A DNA stretch of 64,000 bases, from the NCBI GenBank assembly GCA_963693305.1, contig OY855907.1:33556301-33620300 (forward strand), written 5' to 3'. Made by a program: the position numbers and the translations under genes. The stretch's first letter is position 1. The number at the start of each line of letters is the position of its first letter. Below are positions 11,229-22,200 of this stretch, in pieces. Under the pieces are notes generated by a model. The model did no database searches. It saw only the letters and a list, made by a program, of their open reading frames with translations, and was not told the DNA's origin. Source of the DNA: Meandrina meandrites. Its lineage: Eukaryota; Cnidaria; Anthozoa; Scleractinia; Meandrinidae.

Positions 11229-13730
11229 AATATATAGATTTAGGCAGGCCTAAAAGCGGAGCTCCCATTTATCATTAGCAAATAAGTAGTCACACTATTT
11301 CTAAGCTTATACAGTGGTACAAAATAAATTAGTTTTTAATCGCTCATGGTTAAACTTTTAAGTATAAAATATCTTACATGTAAAAACCTCTCATGGTTTT
11401 GTTGACGAAAGCGATGTCAACATATTTCGAGGTTAAACCGAAATTGACGAGTGCACTTTATTGGGTTCCTCACGTACGCACGTAGCAGCACACAACAGAT
11501 CTTTGTAAAACTTTTTACAACGTTTACTGTACACTAATTAATACACCTTTATGAGTTATTCAATGTAAAAAGGACCTTGATCTTGTTTTGATTTAATACA
11601 AAACAGTAAGGGCAAAAAATCAACTCAAGGCAAAAAAAAGTACTACAGGAAAACAAAGTAAATCGCTGCTAAACACAGTAAACCAAATGAACTCACACCA
11701 CGGCAAACTGAGAAAATCACCGCAGCAAAACAAACTCTGCAAATTGATGGTGCCGGTTTTGTAAGTCAGATTTTATGTAAGAATTGTGAAAGTTTGTGAT
11801 TTGGGAAGTGGTGCACGCTAATTCAGAATAAGCTTACAATGTTGTTTTGAACCGTCCTCTGTCTTTTCGCTGCGGTTTGGTTGCATGATAATAAATCTAA
11901 TTCTGTTTTATCGTATGCGTTGCTAAATACCTAAGGGAATTTTACGCAGAGAACTGATTCAATTTTCTTCATTTCTGGTAAGCAAATATGCGGTAGGGAA
12001 AGCCCGGGAGGTAGTCATAATTCTTATCGCTATAAAACTTCACGTTTATGGAACAACCTATCGGACAACATTAGAGGAGCGTCCTCTCTTAGAATTTTTA
12101 AAACTTTACTGAACAATGTTAATCTGACCACCGAGGCCAACTGTTGCTGTAATCTTTGTATCAAATAGTTTATATTTTTAAATTTTATTGTCTACATAGT
12201 TTTTAAATTTTATAGTCTAGCTTAGATAATCATATTTAAATTTTTTATATTGTAATTTTTAGAATACACGTTCACTTTTAAACGAGCCTCTGGCTCATTG
12301 GTGATATGTGGTTAAATAAAGTACTTACTTACTTACTGAGCCAAACACGGGTAACTCGCAACGAAATCGGCGAAATATATATTGGTTTACCCGTACAAGA
12401 TTTCAAGATCATTTCAACGGACTCGCTGATAAGAGAAACAAAACAAATGCAATCGAGTATCAAAAAGAGCGATTGGATAATAGATCACTTAAAAATATCT
12501 TGGTGTGCAGTATCGCTGAGTAGTTTTACTCGTTTTTTTACAAATCGAAATCGTGATTTTGATCCGTGAAGCTTAATAATTTAACATTGTTTTCAAAATC
12601 CAATAATGAACATCACAGTTAACTCGACTAACTAAAACACCAAGCAATATTAGTCCAAATGAAATATTTAATAAACAATGTCTGTATAAAATGTACAAAC
12701 ATGAACAAGTTTGAGAGCAGCATTAATTGAATTGTAAATATTTACGAAAAGATGCGAAACCGACACAACTTCAAATTCGCTCATAAATGAAGTATAAACA
12801 GATTCTCATGCACAACAAAAAAGACTTGTGCTTAGTGCATACATTTACGTTTGTTACCTCATGTTTGGAGAAGGCTTGTAAATTCTGCAGGGCTAAAATT
12901 TCAAACCAGCACAATAATATCGGAAGCGAACACACCACTCGTTATAAGCTTACTCCAACACCACCGACATATAAGTTCTTACAGTGTTTTGAATTATCGG
13001 CGAAGATCGATCTCTCCTTTCCTTTCGGTGTAGCTGTTAGGTCTGTTAGCAGTCTTTTGTCCATCACTTAGTGAACTTCACCGGCTCTGAGCTCACTTTT
13101 ATTCCAGTTCAATTAACTTTTCAGCAGCTTTTCAGCCAAGGTCAGCCGCAGTGCTTCAACTCTCGGTGTTTTCCGATGTATGTCATATTCAAGTCGGCAA
13201 TTATTTCGGATCATCCCGTTAAGCGGTTGTCCTAAATCATTTGGCATGAGGTTTCCATAAAGTTGATGAGTAAATAGAGTGAGAAATATTCACGAAGCAC
13301 TATGTTTTCCAGCATGCTCTCTTCACGTCTTTCATTCAGGTTAAAAGGTAAACAACGTACCAACTATTTTAGCGCATTTTCATCCAATCGCTTCGTTTAA
13401 GTTGCAATGTAATGTCCAGATCATAAGAAAACGTGAGAAAAAACAACCTGAAGTGACACAGTGTTTTAACAAATTTCTACGACAAATAAGTTAACTCTCG
13501 ACAAACCAAAAAATATTTTTGTGTTACTGTTTACCAGAGAAGGACTCCAAATCAAGGACAAAGACAAACTCGTCCCCAGCCCTAATCCGTGCGTACGGAC
13601 GTACGGACGTACGGACGTACGGACGGACGGACGTGACATCCAAATTTTCTCGGCTTGATGGATTTACCAATTTCTATAGCAATGGTGCTCCGCCCGCGGG
13701 CGCCTTCGGCGCCCGCGGGAGCTCCGCTAT
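11229..13730. mobile_element. 2.5-kb TIR element in gene D intron
   Basis: The left end holds aaaagcggagctccca; the right end, reverse complemented, reads atagcggagctcccgcggg. They therefore share an inverted 'AGCGGAGCTCCC' end, the right one inside a GC-rich hairpin (13685-13730). The gene B intron shows the matching empty site: 'gtaaccatataaataacaag' (43258-43280) against 'gtaaccataata...' on the left (11221) and '...tataaataacaag' on the right (13740) here. A related copy lies at 46.26-48.43 kb. No transposase frame is seen, so it is non-autonomous. A LINE fragment and a GTACGGAC microsatellite (13591-13634) lie inside it. Confidence 0.75.
12006..12336 (+). mobile_element. CR1/L2-like LINE 3' fragment nested in the TIR element
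   Basis: Plus-strand codons read SRLWNNLSDNIRGASSLRIF and on to a stop at about 12169, again the 'LWN.L...IR...SL..FK..L' reverse-transcriptase tail. A 3' UTR ends 'taaataaagt(actt)n'. The related element near 47.0 kb reads through the same point ('gaagcctgaactcactcagccaagt') without the LINE, which shows it as a later nested insertion. Confidence 0.75.
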
Positions 13731-13739
13731 AAATAACAA

Positions 13740-14960
13740 GATATAAGGTGACTAAAAACGTACAAAAGAAAGGTGACTTTATAGCGTATATGCGGTACTT
13801 GAAGGGCTCATGCAGTTTGGAGATTTCTATGACGAATAACGATATTCTTTGGGATACAACCCGTCTAGCTGTTCTTCACCACCTTTGTACAGTCCTGATC
13901 TACCTGGTCAGCGTCCTGATCTTGATGGATTTTCGTGACATGATGAGTTGTGTTTCAAGACGTGACTACAAAACTGCGGTTTTCGCTCATTCGTAAATAA
14001 AATGCTCTTCAGGTTTTCGTTTAGCTTGCTTAATTTCCACGAGCTAAACGAGAAATTTAGAGATGACAAACAAATAATGTAAGTCCTTCCGTGAAAGAAC
14101 TGCTTATTTGTCAAAATATTGAGAGTTGTATTTTTTGAAATGGTGAAGAATTAGACAAAACGATTTTTTCAACATATATATAATCAAAGAGCAGATAAAA
14201 AAGTGTGTTGAAACAGCTCTATTTTGCACAATTTTTATCTGCCATCATTCGCTTCTCGCGGGCTCCTTCGTGAGTTTTCCCAACTTTCCTTGACTTGAAG
14301 TCACAAAAACTGACCTCGGTGGAACTTTTAAACAATATGTTGAAAACTTGCTCACCAAAAAGATGTTTTGGAGGACTTGGGCTCTCAATATTTACAGACA
14401 GACGCTATCAATAGTCATTTTATGCTTTTCTTGCGAGCATTAATAACTTCACGGGCACCATTTTGTCTTTTTGTGAAAGAAAACGCTATTAAATTTTTAT
14501 ACAATTAGAACTCCTTTACCGTTTATGACTTCTTTGACATGCGGCCAATAATTCTGCCACACTTCTCGTCTTTTTAAACAGTAGAAACACAATCACACGC
14601 GTGTTGCTCTATGAAAGCATAATTTCTCTTTATTTTTGGCTTGCAAATACATAAAATTGTAGTTTTAAACTGCAATCCTTTAGATTTTCTACAAAAACAA
14701 TTAGACTACTACACTCGCTCTCTGTGCGACGATAGTCAACTCATCTGCGCCTCGTAGTAGACTATTCACTCTAGAAAAGCTAAGACTGATTATTAAATAG
14801 CATAGACAACCTCTCTCGTTCTAGTCCAAAGCTCGTTGTTTATCTACTACCAGTGCATATTGCAAGACATTTCTTTTAAACTAAAGCACAATAACCCACC
14901 GAGATCTACATTTGGAGAGTTAGGCATAACTTTTAACTGCATTATGCAAATTGAACTGTA
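13740..14960. other. Gene D intron, conserved with gene B intron
   Basis: Non-coding. It aligns by eye to 43265-44620 of gene B over most of its length, for example the shared phrases 'aagatataaggtgactaaaaacgta' and 'ctgcaatcctttagattttctacaaaaacaattaga'. The two modules therefore share intron sequence as well as exons. No RNA gene or other feature is recognised. Confidence 0.6.
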
Positions 14961-14970
14961 TGTTTCTTAC

Positions 14971-15088
14971 CCGGCGGAACTTCACATTTTTCTCCAGCCC
15001 ACGGTGCTTTGCACGAACATGAAAATGTTTGTTTCGTCTCGTCAGCTACACAAGAGCCGCCATTGAGGCAACCGGTCATGAGACATCC
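14971..15088 (-). CDS. Gene D exon 2: EGF domain
   Basis: 118 bases, phase 0 in and 1 out. Encodes six cysteines in EGF spacing (C-x4-C-x5-C-x10-C-x-C-x8-C), ending GEKCEVPPG at a GTAAGA donor. It is almost identical to the gene B exon at 44754-44637. Confidence 0.8.
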
Positions 15089-15479
15089 CTGAAAAGTTTA
15101 AATAAGAACAAATACACGGAATCCAAAAACAGGAAAATGTACAAGAACTGTCGGTTTTAAGCAGGTGTTAGGAAGTTGCTTATCTTCATTATGATTAGCG
15201 CTTATCATGTGTACGCTTGCTTCATCTTCCTGTGCTCCTGTCGAATTTCAGTTTTTGGCTCTCACGCCGTTGTACAGAAAACCTAAAATTACGAAACCAC
15301 AATGAAAGTGCGTTTAAAATAATTTTTTAACCCGAGTAAAAGATAATGAGACTAATAAAACCCAACCTTAGTTAACAAATGGTAGTCGTTCCGAGGCTCG
15401 TGACTTGTGGCTTAGGCCTGCATTTCCAGTGTTGCAAACTGTTCAAACAAATCTCAAATTGAATGTTTTTTTTGTAAAC

Positions 15480-15697
15480 GTCAGCTGCTTTATAGGACTG
15501 AGTTGTTTTTTTTAAGTTAAAAAGTGGGGAATTACCTTCAAAAACTTGGAAAAAACGTCAGCTGCCTTACAGGATTGAATGTTTTAAGTTAACAAATAGG
15601 AAACTACCTTCAAAAACATGAAAAATTGTCAGCTGCTTTATACGATTGAATGTTTCAAGTTAACAGAAAGGAAATTACCTTCAAAAACATGGAAAAT
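15480..15697 (-). repeat. Three 70-bp tandem copies spanning a splice donor
   Basis: The unit 'gtcagctgctttat.ggattgaatgtttaagttaaca..aggaaattaccttcaaaaacatgg' is repeated about three times (spacing 71-72 bases). Each copy contains the end of the PAN exon and a GT donor: the real donor after 15679 and duplicates after 15608 and 15536. Gene B has a single copy at 45158. Confidence 0.8.
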
Positions 15698-16017
15698 GTT
15701 ACTCCTTGTTGATCATGAAACTTGGTCTTTGCGTCGATGGCCCCGTGCTTGTTCAGTTCGCAAGTTCCTTTGCCGTTCTTGTCGGATGGCAGCTTGAAGT
15801 TTGTTGAAGTACACCAGGAATTTCTCAAGCACGAATGGCTGCAAGACATCAAAGTGGGAGAGTCAAACCGTTTGACGACGTGGCCTTTAAGCCGCTGATT
15901 TTCCCGCGTCGTGAAGAATGCTGAGCGAGAAGGTGTAGAGTCTTCTTCGGCGGCGAAAATGGCGATATGTACAATTCCTTGAAACAAAACAATGAACAAG
16001 ACCTTTTTTGCGTCCAT
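15679..16017 (-). CDS. Gene D exon 1: signal peptide and PAN domain
   Basis: 113 codons from the ATG at 16017. A hydrophobic signal peptide (KKVLFIVLFQGIVHIAIFAA) is followed by a PAN/apple-like domain with the C..C..C..C pattern 'SCSHSCLRNSWCTSTNF...GTCELN'. The exon ends in phase 0 after FLK. Confidence 0.8.
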
Positions 16018-16029
16018 CACTAAAATGGA

Positions 16030-17390
16030 GTCGTCGAGGAATAGAAAGGAAAACCAACTTGAATGTCATTCTTGCGCTAATATAACTGTTTTGTGAAATA
16101 AGCGGATGCAGTGATTGGTCCATTTTTGTCTGTTAAGTAGTTGGATATGGTCGATTGGTTGTTAGTCGAGGTGGTATGGTGGGGGGAGGGAGGTGGTGAT
16201 TGGGAAGGGATGTTCGTCGGAAAGTCGTCGGGTTTGAAATAAACCCTTTTAAAGAAATATGCAGTGCTGAAGATGATTACAAACTGAAATCTTATTGGTA
16301 CCAAAATGCGCAAGTTTTACCCTAAAAACGCTCGACGAGTATCAATGTCAGACAGCCCGTGGGTGGTACCACTGTTTTTTTATGCCCGTTTTTTCGTGTT
16401 AAGTTAAGTGTGTTTTTCACTTGATCAAAATTTTGTACATTGCTCTCTACAATTTTAATTACTGGTATACACTCGCAATCATGAAGAATTTTGAACTTTA
16501 ATGGTCTTTATTAAAAAAAAAAATTCAGTTCATTTTGTTTGTAAAATGCAAGCAATCAAAAGCGAGTCGTTGTTAACGTACGTGTTGCTATGCGATGGAA
16601 AAAATGCGACATTATTGTGGCAGTCAAATGAAACTTGCACAAACATGGGCTGTTCCTGCCTTTCTAGTCGTGTGACTTATATTAACGTTTTTGCCAAAGT
16701 TGTTACACTTTTCTTGTCATGACTGCAGGATGTTAGTGAATGTTTATTTAAAACGATGTATTCAGTATTCCAATTGGAATAATGAAGGAAAAAGATGAAC
16801 TTTAATTGTTGATATACATTAGGGCATCGTAGCTACTCTTTCTTTTCTACATTGCCTTTAAAGAAAAAGCCGTTATCCATATTGCATGTACTATATCCTG
16901 CTTTCTTGTTCTATTTCTGCTTTTTTTGGTGATGGACATACAGCAGGTGTCCTGGCAATTTTTATGATAATAAGTATTCTGGCAACAATATTTCAACTGA
17001 AGTTAATATAAGAGAAGTTGAATATTTAAAAACAGTAGCCAGACAAAGCTCTTCCTCTTGAATAGTTTACCTAAAATAGATAATCGACTTGCTCTCAACA
17101 GACATATATAAATTTTACTTGAGATCTGTTGATACTATTCATATAGGAGCTCGTTTAAACTTAAAACAATCAACTAATACGCGCTCATTGCGTCAGGTTA
17201 TAATGTACGCCTGCAATTCTAGAATTTTCTTTCACAGGAACCTGTGTACTGCATAGATAGTATGATAACATTGTTTTACAAATTTTCCTCTTATACTGAA
17301 TTCCTTTGTACCCGGCATTAAACAACTTGTTTATTTGAACCTCACTATCACATGAGTCTTGCTGGGGCAAAAATTAGCTTGTGCACTCAT
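16030..17390. mobile_element. 1.36-kb insertion upstream of gene D
   Basis: In gene B the start codon is preceded by 'catcactaaagtggaatattccaaaaag'. In gene D the sequence runs 'catcactaaaatgga', then about 1.36 kb of unrelated AT-rich DNA, then 'tggaatattccaaaaag' at 17391. The shared TGGA on both sides may be a 4-bp target duplication. No terminal inverted repeat or coding region is recognised in the insert; it may instead be a deletion in gene B. Confidence 0.6.
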
Positions 17391-18120
17391 TGGAATATTC
17401 CAAAAAGAGTTACGCCAGCATGGCGCATTGGGAATGCGCCATGTTTCCAAGCAACCGGAGGCTCAGTCAATTCTTAGAGAATGGCTGTTTGACCTGCAAT
17501 GTAGAGCCCTCAGATTCCGTCGGCTCCTCGGTAAGCGGTGAGTCACTAGGACAAACTAAAGGACAATAAAATTCCGGCCGGGAGTTCGGACTGTCGACCC
17601 TGGAAGTTGAGAAAACAGAAACTCCGGAAAGGTATTTGAAATATCGAGTTAGTTTAGTTTTTTTTTAGTTTCTCTTCTCGGTTCATATCGCTAGTTTTTA
17701 CTTGTTTAAGACAGTTCAATTCCAAATAGAAATTTACAACCGGTCGTGGATTACGATCTCAAGTAACGCAGAATTCGGTCATTTGTCGTTGTTGTTTTGC
17801 AAAGGACGGCAAAAGAAAAATGAACAATTATAAGGACTTACAAAGCATGAACATAGCTTTGCCCTGGATACGTCACCGAAACGAGTAGTGACGTCATACA
17901 ATACTGCGAAGGCCTGGGGAAAAAGCCGTTCAGGAACAAGGTAAGCGTAGAGCAACTGTACTGCTCGTCTTTTGTTTGATGTCCACGTTCTCGCTGTCAT
18001 TGTATAAAACTTATAGGCAGACTTAAAAAAAATGCAATTCCATTTCCAACTGTTGACGCTATTTGAACTAAATAGTATAAAAACACGAATATGAGGTTCA
18101 ACAGGCCAACTGCAATGCAG
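17391..18120 (-). promoter_or_regulatory. Probable 5' flank / promoter region of the PAN-type gene
   Basis: Closely matches 45505-46238, which lies directly upstream of the gene B start codon, including 'ccctcagattccgtcggctcctcggtaagcggtgagtcac' and 'gtgacgtcatac'. Conservation between modules suggests 5' UTR and promoter, but no TATA box or start site can be assigned with confidence. Confidence 0.45.
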
Positions 18121-18181
18121 TTGTGTTGGTTTTATTCGCTCGACGTTTCGACCATGACGGTCTTGATCAAGAGCACTTGTA
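18121..18181. repeat. Penelope-like tail motif and paralogous empty site
   Basis: The sequence gttggttttattcgctcgac and on to 'gatcaagagcact' is repeated at 48541-48596. Its reverse complement ('agtgctcttgatcaagaccgtcatggtcgaaacgtcgag') has the style I associate with tails of Penelope-like elements, from memory only. The 13-mer ttgtgttggtttt at 18121-18133 is present once here but flanks a 2.29-kb insertion in the other module. Confidence 0.5.
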
Positions 18182-18644
18182 GTATATACTGATCACATGA
18201 ACGTACTAAAAACATACCCAAGTCTGAAATATGGGTTAAAGTTTTATCTTTTTCCCATTTGTTGTGGAAATGCAAATTCATATACATAGTAAATTCACCT
18301 TGGACTGTGAGCAGTCGTTGTATTCCTGAAATCCTGCGCGCGATCGGAAATGTTAAAATTATGCAAGTCGGAAAAAACAAGGAAGGAATGGGGCGAGGCA
18401 GGAAAAAGCTTTGTACTTTATTCGCATACATTCATGTGTTCCCGTCGCACGCTAGGAGAAGAAAGAGACTTCTCGCAGTCTAAATTAGCTTTTTAAATAA
18501 GTCCAATCGAATCGTACGTAACGTTAATTTCTTAATGAGCACTTATCATAACGTTAATTGTTAACAACAAATATAAAGTTCAAGCATAATCTGAAACGTT
18601 ACTTTCTTGAAGATTCAGCTTGCGATTGACCCCACTCAACGAAT

Positions 18645-19295
18645 CTACAGATTTAACGAGTAGGACTGGGATGATGCACCAGTATCATAGCCAAAGTCAA
18701 ATTCACCTGAACTAAGAAAGCTTGCCTCGTCTGCTTCTGTTATTCCAATCCCGTGATCAGCACGCGAGCAACTGTTACTGAGAGTCCCTCCTCCACCAAT
18801 CATCATCACTGCTCCATCGCCATAACCACTACGACTGTCGGAGTCACACCAGAAGCCGATCTCGTTGGCGCTTTGGATGTTTCCACTGCACTCAGCCTGT
18901 TGAAACCCGTCTGTTGACTTGTATTGACCGCCATATTGAACTGTACAACTTCCCAGACACTGGTCACTGGCCCAAACTTTGCCATTTCTAAAGTCGCCAT
19001 AACTTGTGATTTTAGATCGGAATGTTTGTCCAGCCAAGCGGTTACCTGTGGTCTGTAACAAAGGAGTGTGACTGGGGTCATCACTGCGCGTGATCTTAAA
19101 CTCACTGCCTCGTGCCAACCAAAAGGCTGGTGAAATCATGTCAGCGTTGACTGAAGGACTATTTGTTGTTCCCATGGCAACCTGTTGGTCATACCACCAG
19201 CTACCATCGTCCAGCATCCAATTTCTGTTGTCGTTGTTTGCGAATCGGGCGATTAGAGTCCATCCTTTACGATCAACTGTGATATCACAGTACGT
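18645..19295 (-). pseudogene. Gene C FReD exon
   Basis: 217 codons opening TYCDITVDRKGWTLIARF and carrying the 'MMIGGGG..SNSCSRADHGIGIT' segment. It ends SYSLNL-TAG where A, B and D read TGG (W), so the last three residues are lost. Acceptor CATCAG. The core of the domain is nearly identical to the other copies. Confidence 0.75.
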
Positions 19296-19299
19296 CTGA

Positions 19300-22200
19300 T
19301 GACGAAATAAGAACGTTGCAAAACTAAAAACTTTCCGGTATACAGAAGCTATAAGTAAAACGCACTTTTTATGCACTTCATTAACCATTTAACTTAATTT
19401 TGCATCAAAAGAACATAACTAATGGCAGGAAGTAAATAATTATAGCACATTTCTGTACCCGGGAAGCCATTGAACAATTAGAAAAAACCTCAAGTTCCTG
19501 CTTAGATTTCAAACTCTCTGGTAGTCATTAAATCATTAAATGAGAATTATACTAATAATACTAGCAATAATTCAAATTATATTAACAGACGAAGTGAGAA
19601 ATATATGAGAAAACTGTGGTTGGAAGCACTAACTGGGAAAATTCCTACAACTTGTTTTCTTTTTCATATGTTTCGAACGGAGGCTGTAAAATATTGACTG
19701 GCTAACTACACATCCTTCTTTCTAAGGAGATATTCTACTCTAAAAATATATATTTATTTTTGACTGGGTTTGATGCAGGGTCCCCTTCAGCAAAATGGCG
19801 TCCAATTGAAGTAATCAAGCCGGTCAGTCACCTAATAATCTGTAATAAAAGTTTCACTTTGCAGGTTTTGCACTTACCATATATCTGATGGAGTTTGTTC
19901 TCAAGAGGTATAGTCCATGGGCCCGAGCAGATTTCGGTACCATTCAAAGGGACAAATTGTGAGTGGTATCAGATTAAAGTTCATCTGAAGGAGTTTTAAA
20001 ATTGAGCTGATAGCAATCACGAAAGAGTAGCTTAGTAGGATTTTTTAAGGGTATAAAATTCTCCTTCTGCATGAAAACGAGGCTAAAATTGAGAAACATG
20101 ATTATTAACTAGTACACCCAATAAAATAGTAAAAGTTTGCATTAATTACTAAAACAGAACAAAATACTGTTTGAAGGTCCTGAATTGCATTCTGGGTAAA
20201 TCCAAGATGGCGGCCGTACTAAGGTGTACCGTTATTTTGGTCTTAATTTATCGATTTAAATCCCCAGCAAAGGACAAAGAAATCTCTAAAAAAGATTAAG
20301 ATTGTATTAAAAACTTTAGAAAACTAGTTTTGGCAATTTTGACGGAATATAAAAGAGAATTAGTTATATAATTATCTTACAATATCAGCCCAGAAATATC
20401 TTCTCGAGGCGTGAAAGGGTATCAATATTGTTCTGATTTTTGAAATAAACAATTTTTTCGTAGACGTTATTTAGCTCGGTACTGGTTTCCCGATTGTGCA
20501 CTGCTGCCGTTTTTCGGAAAAGCTAACAACTATGTTGGAAAACACAGTTTGTTCTCTACAGTCGTACGCAAATAATCCAAAAAGTTTGCGCGCGCCAAGA
20601 TGGCACGTGCGCATGTTGAACAGAAAGATGACAGAAAAAAGGAATCGTGGTTGTTGCCAAGAGAAACAAGTGTTATAAATTAAAAGATATTGCATTGCGC
20701 TGTCCGGAAATACTTCATTAATAAACCTGATTGCACCATGGAACAAGGACGTCTTGAATCGAATGGGCTGAGGCATTCATTTTTATCGAAATGTTGCACC
20801 AGATGTACATGGAGTCTCTGTTGTGGTATCGCACCTCGTGGCGATGTTTCCTAAAGGATTCAGTCAGTATGTCTCCTGCATTACTCATGGAAACTTCTGT
20901 GGGGCATTTACGGCAAAAGATGTAATATATAGATGATATTTCCTGTAATCAAGTTTGAGATTGGCTAATGCGAGGACAGGTGCGCAAAACAGGGAAAGGA
21001 ACCCGGTTGGTGGGGTGGGACAACTCGTGGCGAGCTAAAAGAATGTCAAAACATGTCAAAATAACCATGGAAGAGTCGTCACCGACCAAAATGAAAAAAA
21101 TGCGTCGTAAAATGTGGTAGACAGATGCGTTCTTTGTAGGCGGTAATCAACGCATCTCAACTTTTACCTTAAAATCCTCTGTACATAGGTGAAACACCAT
21201 TCAGCTTCAGTTGGGTGAAAAATCAACCCCTTTCATGTCATTTATTGCAGTGATGACAACAGTGACAATTTAAAAGCACCACAGTAGATGGAGAATAGAA
21301 ATCAGTCCTCAACATTGCTAGAGAAAGGGAAATTGTTCTGTCAACGCAAATGTTGCCGTTAAAGCGGGAATTAGATAAGCTCCGAAATAGACGCGAGGTG
21401 GTTAAAACCCCGCCAAAAAAGATCTTCAAATGCAAAAACACAATCTACGGTTTGAAAACAAATTATAATTAGAAAAGCATATATATGAAGCGTTCAAAAA
21501 ATATAGAGCTATTCAAATTTTCGAGTAGATGAAACAATCGACATTATTACAACATTATCTGTCCTTTTCGCGCTTGGCGACGCAAAAGGCGTCAAACTCT
21601 CCTCGAACTGTTTGTAATTGACTACAGCTGGCCAGAAATACAACATATTCTTTAACATCAATTATTAACGAAGCTAGTTAATACATTTGATACTCAATTA
21701 TTTCACAAGAAGCCGTTCAAATAACATGGCCACACAGCCTATTCAATAGCATTCTCAGCTCATTAGCAGGACACCTTTAAAGAACACCCAGGGACAAGGT
21801 TGGTGGTCACACTAGCCGTGAGAGCTGTGCAAAAAATGCAGTAAATGTTTAGAAGAACTTGATTTACATTGTGGTAATTAGAAGTGTAAACCGCCCAGAA
21901 GGGAGCTGGAAGTCCTTCTCGCATTTAGGAAATTAAAACATCACTTTGTCTCTACAAATGCCCTCCTGTTCGACCCATGAAAATGAAAAACCACTACCTC
22001 AGAGTAACACCTCCCTTGCCTTTCTGAAATGTCCCACAGGGTCAGTAGTATCGCCTTCCAAGCCTGACACTTTGGAACGCAACTCCCCCCTGCGACAGTG
22101 GCTAAATTAGCAAGAACAAAGCAGAGCATCGTTAACACTTTAACAATGCTGGTTAAGTGCTGTAATCCTCGAGCAAGAAAATTATGGAATAATATTTGAA

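Larger units (their letters stand above)
9485..16017 (-). pseudogene. Gene D: secreted PAN-EGF-FReD protein, broken copy
   Basis: Second copy of the secreted gene, 4 coding exons: 16017-15679, 15088-14971, 11172-11081 and 10159-9485. Splice phases match gene B (0, 1, 0). The product would have a signal peptide, a PAN/apple domain, one EGF domain and a C-terminal fibrinogen-related domain. The FReD exon has an in-frame TAG at 10090-10088, where the other copies encode K or R in '..NWM'. Translation would stop 23 codons into the exon and lose almost the whole FReD; everything after it is open to the normal stop. A 1.36-kb insertion separates the start codon from the upstream sequence that abuts it in gene B, and the EGF-FReD intron has gained about 2.5 kb. 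Most likely a recent pseudogene; a read-through, null allele or assembly error cannot be excluded. Confidence 0.8.
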
